Origin: Thermodesulfobacteriota bacterium
Lineage (GTDB): Bacteria; Desulfobacterota; Thermodesulfobacteria; Thermodesulfobacteriales; Thermodesulfatatoraceae
Assembly: GCA_013154385.1 (NCBI GenBank)
Contig: JAADCO010000129.1
Span: 1-10,695 of the forward strand
Length of the DNA stretch: 10,695 bases
Reading direction: 5' to 3'
The notes beneath the pieces are model-generated. The model saw only the letters and a program-made list of their open reading frames with translations, had not been told where the DNA came from and searched no databases. Position numbers and translations under genes: made by a program. Of this stretch, positions 6,501-10,695 are shown one piece after another (within the stretch, counting starts at the first letter, position 1; the number at the start of each line of letters is the position of its first letter).

Positions 6501-7709
6501 ATGGTCAAGAAAGATCTAGTCAATGAGCTCTGGCTCAAGTTCCCAGATTTTCGCAAAAAAGATCTGGAATTGGTGGTTGATCTCCTGTTCGAGCGGATGG
6601 CGGACGTCCTGCGCGAGGGCAAGCGGATCGAGATCCGCGGGTTCGGCCGTTTCATGGTCAAGGAGCAGAAGGGGAGAGTCTTCAGGAACCCCAAGACCGC
6701 CGAGGTGCGGGAACTGCCTCCGCGCAAGCGCATCATCTTCAAACCCGGAAAAGACCTGAAAGAGCGCCTGAACCAGGAGGCCTGGGCCAGCCTGGACCTG
6801 GGGACCCAGACCTTTCGTCTCCTCATAGCCAAGCCCGGAAAAGACGGCCTGCGCCCCATTCTCCGCCGGCGGGAAAACGTCCGTCTCGGGGAAGGGCTTG
6901 CGGAGACCGGCCGGATTACGGAGCAGGCCTTTGAGCGGGGTTTGAAGGCGCTTGAGTCCTTTCGTAAGGATCTGGAAAGGGCGGACGTGCGCCGCTATCT
7001 GGCGGCGGGAACCGCTGTTTTCCGCAAGGCGAGCAACGCCCGGGAGTTCCTCGAGGCCGCCAAAGGTTTGGGGTTTGACATTCGCGTCCTCTCCCCGGAG
7101 GAGGAGGCCACCTTTACCGCCCAGGGCGTGCTCTACGGAATGCGCGTCAATCCCCAGAAACCCACCCTGATCGTTGACGTGGGCGGGGGGAGCACGGAGT
7201 TCATCTTTTGCCGCAACGGAGAGGTCCTCGCCAAGGAGAGCCTCGAGCTGGGGGCGGTGACCTTCACCAAGGCCTATCTGAAACACGAGATCCCCAAGAC
7301 TTTCGAACTTACCACCCTGGAAGAGAAGGTGCGGGAGGCCCTTTCGTCTCTTAATCCGCCGTTTGATCCCGAGAAGCTGGTGGCCACCGGGGGCACGGCT
7401 TCCTGCATGGCGGCCCTGAAGTTTGGCTTGGAGCGCTATCATCCCGATCTTATTCATGGGCGTTGTCTTCACGAGGAAGATCTGGAAAATCTGTTTGAAA
7501 AACTCCGTCGCATGACGCTGGAGGAAAGAAGGGCGCTCAAGGGCATGGAGCCGGGCCGGGAAGACATCATCCTTGCGGGAATCAAGATCTACGCCCTGGT
7601 GCTGGAAAGGTTCTCTCTGCGGGAACTGTGCGTGAGCGAGACGGGGATCCTCGAGGGGCTCCTCTTGCATCTTGCGCAATCCGTTACCAATATTTCGGCA
7701 TCAGCCTAA
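6501..7709 (+). CDS. Fusion protein: IHF/HU DNA-bending domain + Ppx/GppA phosphatase
   Basis: One 402-codon frame encodes two complete proteins end to end. Residues 1-92 are a full HU/IHF subunit, most like IHF-beta: KRIEIRGFGRF (41-51), the arm with the DNA-intercalating proline in RNPKT (62-66), and the C-terminal FKPGKDLKERLN (80-91). Residues 96-about 395 are a full-length short Ppx/GppA phosphatase, which hydrolyses polyphosphate or pppGpp. Its motifs are the phosphate-1 loop SLDLGTQTFRLLIA (97-110), the acidic LSPEEEA (197-203, catalytic Glu region), the phosphate-2 loop LIVDVGGGSTEFIF (223-236), ATGGTAS (295-301) and GMEPGREDIILAG (348-360). It lacks the extra C-terminal domain of E. 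coli Ppx. I chose ATG 6501, 2 bp after the sppA stop, because the HU domain begins there; ATG 6423 would add 26 unrelated residues inside sppA. The phosphatase has no normal start codon of its own between codons 69 and 148. Which substrate it uses is unknown. Confidence 0.9.
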   Translation: MVKKDLVNELWLKFPDFRKKDLELVVDLLFERMADVLREGKRIEIRGFGRFMVKEQKGRVFRNPKTAEVRELPPRKRIIFKPGKDLKERLNQEAWASLDLGTQTFRLLIAKPGKDGLRPILRRRENVRLGEGLAETGRITEQAFERGLKALESFRKDLERADVRRYLAAGTAVFRKASNAREFLEAAKGLGFDIRVLSPEEEATFTAQGVLYGMRVNPQKPTLIVDVGGGSTEFIFCRNGEVLAKESLELGAVTFTKAYLKHEIPKTFELTTLEEKVREALSSLNPPFDPEKLVATGGTASCMAALKFGLERYHPDLIHGRCLHEEDLENLFEKLRRMTLEERRALKGMEPGREDIILAGIKIYALVLERFSLRELCVSETGILEGLLLHLAQSVTNISASA

Positions 7710-7736
7710 AAAGTTCTCATCCGAAGGGGTGATTTC

Positions 7737-9200
7737 ATGCTCAATCTTCCTATCGAAGAGGCCTATACCTTTGATGATCTTCTACTTTTGCCCGCCGAGT
7801 CGGACGTCCTTCCCAAGGATGTGGACCTGCGGACCCGCATCACCAAGAAGATCCAGCTCAACATTCCGCTCCTTTCCGCGGCCATGGATACCGTTACCGA
7901 AGCCCGCATGGCCATCAGCATGGCGCGGGAAGGCGGCATCGGCATCATCCATCGCAACATGAGCATCGAGCAGCAGTGCCGAGAGGTGGAGAAGGTCAAG
8001 AAATCCGAGTACGGCATGATCATTGATCCGGTGACCGTGGGTCCTGACGTCCCCATCAGAGAGGTCCTCAAGATAATGGAAGAGTATCGCATTTCCGGTG
8101 TTCCCGTGGTCGAGGGGCCGGAGAAGAAGCTTCTCGGCATCGTCACCAACCGGGACCTGCGTTTCGAGACTCAGCTTGATCGCCCGGTGCGCGAGGTCAT
8201 GACCACCGAGAACCTCATCGTGGCCAAGCCCGGGGTGACCCTCGAGGAAGCGAAGAAGATCCTCCACGAACACCGGATCGAAAAGCTCCTCATCGTGGAC
8301 GATGATTTTCACTTAAAAGGCCTCATCACCATCAAGGACATCGAGAAACTGCGCAAATACCCCAACGCCTGCAAGGACGAACTGGGGCGCTTGCGGGTGG
8401 GAGCCGCCGTGGGTGTGGGCCCGGAGCGCCTGGCCCACGTGGAGGCCCTGCTCAAAGCTGGTTGCGACGTCATCGTCGTTGATTCGGCCCACGGGCATTC
8501 GAAGAACGTCATCGAGGCTGTGAAGGACATCAAGGCCCATTTCCCCGACTGCAACCTCATTGCGGGGAACATCGCCACGGCCGAGGGAGCAGAGGCCCTC
8601 ATTCGTGCCGGCGCAGACGGGATTAAGGTCGGCGTTGGTCCCGGCTCCATCTGCACCACGCGTATCGTGGCCGGCGTGGGGGTGCCCCAGCTTTCGGCCA
8701 TCCACAACAGCGCGGTGGTGGCCAACAAGTACGATATCCCCGTCATCGCCGACGGAGGCATCAAGTTTTCGGGAGACATCACCAAGGCCATCGGCGCCGG
8801 GGCCCACGCGGTGATGATTGGTTCCCTGTTTGCGGGAACAGACGAAGCCCCGGGAGAGATGGTCCTCTATGAGGGGCGCACCTACAAGGTTTACCGGGGC
8901 ATGGGGTCCCTCGGGGCGATGATGAAGGGTGGTGCGGAACGCTATTTCCAGAAAGGAGCGGCCAAGTTCGTGCCCGAAGGCGTAGAGGGCCGCGTGCCTT
9001 ACAGAGGGCCGGTTTCCGCCATGATCTTTCAGCTCATGGGTGGGTTGCGTTCGGGAATGGGTTATTGCGGTTGCCGCACCATCGAAGAATTGCGCCAGAA
9101 AGCGCGCTTCGTGCGCATCACCCCTGCGGGTTTGCGTGAAAGCCACGTCCACGACGTCATCATCACCAAGGAAGCCCCCAACTACTGGATTGGTCGCTAA
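7737..9200 (+). CDS. guaB: Inosine-5'-monophosphate dehydrogenase
   Basis: GuaB oxidises IMP to XMP with NAD+, the first committed step to GMP. The 487 residues are the standard full-length form. The barrel begins with FDDLLLLPAESDVLP (12-26) and LSAAMDTVTE (46-55). Two CBS domains are inserted at about 93-205 (ISGVPVVEG, GIVTNRDLRF, IEKLLIVDDD, GLITIKDIEK) and are the family's nucleotide-sensing module. The barrel resumes with VVDSAHGHS (247-255). The active-site loop GVGPGSICTTRIVAGVGVPQ carries catalytic Cys306. IADGGIKFSGD (337-347) and the flap region YRGMGSLGAM (386-395) follow. The start lies 27 bp after the HU-phosphatase stop, with AAGGGGTG at 7724-7731 as ribosome site, so co-transcription is likely. 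Bacterial IMPDH is a known target of purine-nucleotide and (p)ppGpp control, which makes the phosphatase neighbour notable. Confidence 0.97.
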   Translation: MLNLPIEEAYTFDDLLLLPAESDVLPKDVDLRTRITKKIQLNIPLLSAAMDTVTEARMAISMAREGGIGIIHRNMSIEQQCREVEKVKKSEYGMIIDPVTVGPDVPIREVLKIMEEYRISGVPVVEGPEKKLLGIVTNRDLRFETQLDRPVREVMTTENLIVAKPGVTLEEAKKILHEHRIEKLLIVDDDFHLKGLITIKDIEKLRKYPNACKDELGRLRVGAAVGVGPERLAHVEALLKAGCDVIVVDSAHGHSKNVIEAVKDIKAHFPDCNLIAGNIATAEGAEALIRAGADGIKVGVGPGSICTTRIVAGVGVPQLSAIHNSAVVANKYDIPVIADGGIKFSGDITKAIGAGAHAVMIGSLFAGTDEAPGEMVLYEGRTYKVYRGMGSLGAMMKGGAERYFQKGAAKFVPEGVEGRVPYRGPVSAMIFQLMGGLRSGMGYCGCRTIEELRQKARFVRITPAGLRESHVHDVIITKEAPNYWIGR

Positions 9201-9204
9201 ATAA

Positions 9205-9252
9205 ACTTCCCCTCGTTTTTTTCCGAAAGACTTGAAAAAAACGAGGGGAAGT
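9205..9252 (+). promoter_or_regulatory. Perfect 19-bp hairpin enclosing the pilC ribosome-binding site
   Basis: The arms are 9205-9223 and 9234-9252, perfectly complementary, with a 10-nt loop at 9224-9233. The outer half is G/C-rich (ACTTCCCCTCG paired with CGAGGGGAAGT) and the inner part is seven A-T pairs plus a C-G. The only good ribosome site for pilC, GAGG/GAGGGG at 9243-9248, lies in the 3' arm, and ATG 9255 is 2 nt beyond the stem. The arm starts 5 nt after the guaB stop, within the footprint of a terminating ribosome. No U-tract follows the stem in either direction, so it is not a canonical intrinsic terminator. Control of pilC translation by coupling to guaB is inferred. Confidence 0.75.
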
Positions 9253-9254
9253 GC

Positions 9255-10463
9255 ATGCCAGTCTATGAATGGGTAGGGAAAAGTCCCATCGGAGAGACCC
9301 TTCGGGGCGAGATGGAAGCCCCGGACGAAAAGATCGTCCGCCTCAAGCTCACCCGCCAGAAGATCACACCCGTTAAGATCAAGCCCAAGGAAAAGGGGCT
9401 CTTTTCCGGTCTCAGGAAGAAGAAGGTCTCTCCCAAAGAAGTGGTCATCTTTACCCGTCAGTTAGCCGCCATGTTGGAAGCGGGTCTCCCGCTGGTTCAG
9501 GGGCTTGAGGCCCTCGCCAACCAGCAAAAGAACCCTTACTTCAAGGAAGTGATCTTCAAGATCAAACAGATGGTCGAGGAGGGCACGCCGTTTGCCGAGG
9601 CCCTGAAGCAGTACCCCAAGATCTTCGACCGCTTCTACTACTACATGGTCTCTTCGGGTGAGGCGAGCGGAAACCTGGACCTCGCCCTGAAGAGGCTTGC
9701 GGTTTACATCGAGAAGTCCCTGGCCCTCAAGGCCAAGGTCAAAAAGGCGATGATCTATCCTTGCGTCATCCTGGTGGTGACCACCATCGTCCTCAGCATC
9801 ATCATGATCTTCGTGGTGCCCACCTTCGAAAAGATGTTTGCCGAGATGGGACACGCGCTACCTCTTCCCACGCAAATCGTCGTGGAGCTCAGCCGGATGA
9901 CGAAGAAGTACTTTCCTTACGCCTTTGTCGGCGCGATCGTAGGCTTTTTCCTGCTCAAACGCTACTACAACACGGAAAGCGGCCGCCAACGAATAGACGC
10001 CTTTTTGCTGAAGCTACCCCTCTTTGGTGAGCTGTTTCGCAAGGTGGCGGTGGCCCGCTTCGCGCGCACCCTGGGGACCCTTATCGCCAGCGGAGTTTCC
10101 ATCATCGACGCCCTGAACATCGCCGCCAAGACCGCGGGGAACGTCATCGTGGAAAAGGCCATTTACGATGTGCGTCAGAGCGTCCAGGAGGGGCAATCCA
10201 TCGCCGAACCCCTGGCTCGTAGCGGGATCTTCCCCTACATGGTCATTCAGATGGTCAGTGTGGGCGAAGCCACGGGAGTGCTCGAAACCATGCTCAACAA
10301 GGTGGCGGACTTCTTCGAGGAAGAGGTGGACAACGTGGTTGACGCCCTGGCGCAGATGATCGAGCCGATCATGATCGTTTTCCTGGGCGGTGTCATCGGC
10401 GGGATCATCGTCTCCCTCTATCTCCCCATCTTCCAGATGGGAAGCATCGTCTCCGGGGGCTAG
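9255..10463 (+). CDS. pilC: Type IV pilus inner-membrane platform protein PilC (GspF family)
   Basis: PilC is the polytopic inner-membrane platform that couples the assembly ATPases to pilin polymerisation. The 402 residues match the family length. The N-terminal segment MPVYEWVGKSPIGETLRGEM is the usual PilC/GspF start, and a basic linker (42-57) follows. Two T2SSF domains are visible: about 66-190 (FTRQLAAMLEAGLPLVQGL) and about 269-391 (FARTLGTLIASGVSIIDAL). Each contains the SxGEAxGxL-type motif (SSGEASGNLDLAL at 133-145, SVGEATGVLETML at 335-347). Membrane segments are at about 168-188, 221-235 and 370-392. It ends LPIFQMGSIVSGG, more like PilC than GspF. No pilB, pilT or other pilus genes are in the window, so it appears detached from its partners on this side. 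Its ribosome site is inside a hairpin. Confidence 0.9.
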   Translation: MPVYEWVGKSPIGETLRGEMEAPDEKIVRLKLTRQKITPVKIKPKEKGLFSGLRKKKVSPKEVVIFTRQLAAMLEAGLPLVQGLEALANQQKNPYFKEVIFKIKQMVEEGTPFAEALKQYPKIFDRFYYYMVSSGEASGNLDLALKRLAVYIEKSLALKAKVKKAMIYPCVILVVTTIVLSIIMIFVVPTFEKMFAEMGHALPLPTQIVVELSRMTKKYFPYAFVGAIVGFFLLKRYYNTESGRQRIDAFLLKLPLFGELFRKVAVARFARTLGTLIASGVSIIDALNIAAKTAGNVIVEKAIYDVRQSVQEGQSIAEPLARSGIFPYMVIQMVSVGEATGVLETMLNKVADFFEEEVDNVVDALAQMIEPIMIVFLGGVIGGIIVSLYLPIFQMGSIVSGG

Positions 10464-10695
10464 AGGGAAAAAGGAGTGATCCCGAGCCTCTTCAGGGCCT
10501 CGGCGGCAAGGTCGAAGACGCGGTCGGCCTGATCCACGAGAGGGGCGTCGGCTGAGGCGAGGAGGGGCACCCCGCCCTTCAGGGCCTTGTCTGCGGCTGA
10601 TTGCAGTTCCGTTCGCCCCCGGATCTCCTTCTCTTCGAAGAGTCGCCGCACGAGGGCGGCCAATTCTCCGCTTTTGGGAAGCGGACGGTCGAGGA
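10460..10695 (-). CDS. Unidentified protein, C-terminal part (runs off the window)
   Basis: An open frame on the - strand enters from the window edge and ends at the TAG whose complement is 10460-10462. The visible 77 or so residues (beginning LDRPLPKSGELAALVRRLFE and ending KRLGITPFSL) are charged and probably helical, with no membrane segment. Codons in this frame end mostly in G or C, as in the confirmed genes, and the frame extends to the edge, so it looks like a real gene end. The TTG at 10661-10663 is probably not its start. I do not recognise the family. It is convergent with pilC and overlaps it by 4 bp. Confidence 0.65.
   Translation of the reverse strand, partial: LDRPLPKSGELAALVRRLFEEKEIRGRTELQSAADKALKGGVPLLASADAPLVDQADRVFDLAAEALKRLGITPFSL

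Noticed and set aside
6516..7679. A 387-codon open frame on the - strand opposite the HU-phosphatase gene, and similar ones opposite sppA and guaB
   Set aside because: They overlap well-supported genes completely, show no family motifs, and reflect codon-bias shadows.
7672..7736. A promoter just upstream of guaB
   Set aside because: TTGCGC at 7672 and A/T-rich bases near 7690 exist, but the spacing is only about 13 bp and the -10 match is poor.
9205..9252. The hairpin as a simple intrinsic terminator of guaB
   Set aside because: The T-tract is inside the 5' arm and no U-run follows the stem on either strand; the stem runs straight into the pilC start. It might still pause polymerase, so termination is not ruled out, only not supported by the classical pattern.
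1..10695. tRNA, rRNA, CRISPR, insertion sequence or prophage traces
   Set aside because: Coding genes fill nearly all of the window. The short gaps hold no cloverleaf, spacer-repeat array or transposase, and no terminal inverted repeat other than the local hairpin at 9205.

Overview
The window is a dense block of housekeeping genes from a G+C-rich bacterium. There are eight genes on the + strand and the tail of a ninth on the - strand, with almost no non-coding DNA and no stretch over 300 bases without a gene. The order ctpA, YibQ-type polysaccharide deacetylase, hisC, cmk, rpsA, sppA, HU/IHF subunit resembles clusters known in Desulfobacterota (Geobacter-like deltaproteobacteria and Thermodesulfobacteria). 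The proteins are rich in Lys, Glu and Arg with compact ends, which hints at a thermophile. That taxonomic placement is inference from gene order and composition.

Positions 1-3825 hold an envelope and metabolism cluster read as one unit: a 5'-truncated carboxyl-terminal processing protease (ctpA), a membrane-anchored divergent polysaccharide deacetylase, histidinol-phosphate aminotransferase (hisC) and cytidylate kinase (cmk). Neighbouring genes are 3 bp apart or overlap by 4 and 11 bp. The 81-bp gap before rpsA contains a good extended -10 promoter (TTGAAT, 17-bp spacer, TATAAG). It would start a second unit of rpsA (six S1 domains), sppA and the HU/IHF gene.

The most unusual gene is at 6501-7709. 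One uninterrupted reading frame encodes a complete IHF/HU DNA-bending subunit (about 92 residues) joined, with almost no linker, to a complete Ppx/GppA-family phosphatase (about 305 residues). The nearest in-frame ATG/GTG/TTG codons lie inside the HU domain (codon 69) or past the first phosphate-binding motif (codon 148). The phosphatase therefore cannot easily be made separately from a normal start. It is followed after 27 bp by guaB (IMP dehydrogenase). This places a polyphosphate or pppGpp hydrolase, tethered to a DNA-binding domain, beside the GMP-synthesis enzyme.

Between guaB and the following type IV pilus platform gene (pilC) is a perfect 19-bp inverted repeat. Its 3' arm contains the only plausible pilC ribosome-binding site, and its 5' arm begins 5 nt after the guaB stop. 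It lacks a trailing U-tract, so it does not look like a normal intrinsic terminator. It could make pilC translation depend on ribosomes finishing guaB. pilC then meets an unidentified gene on the opposite strand tail to tail, the two sharing a CTAG in which both TAG stops lie.
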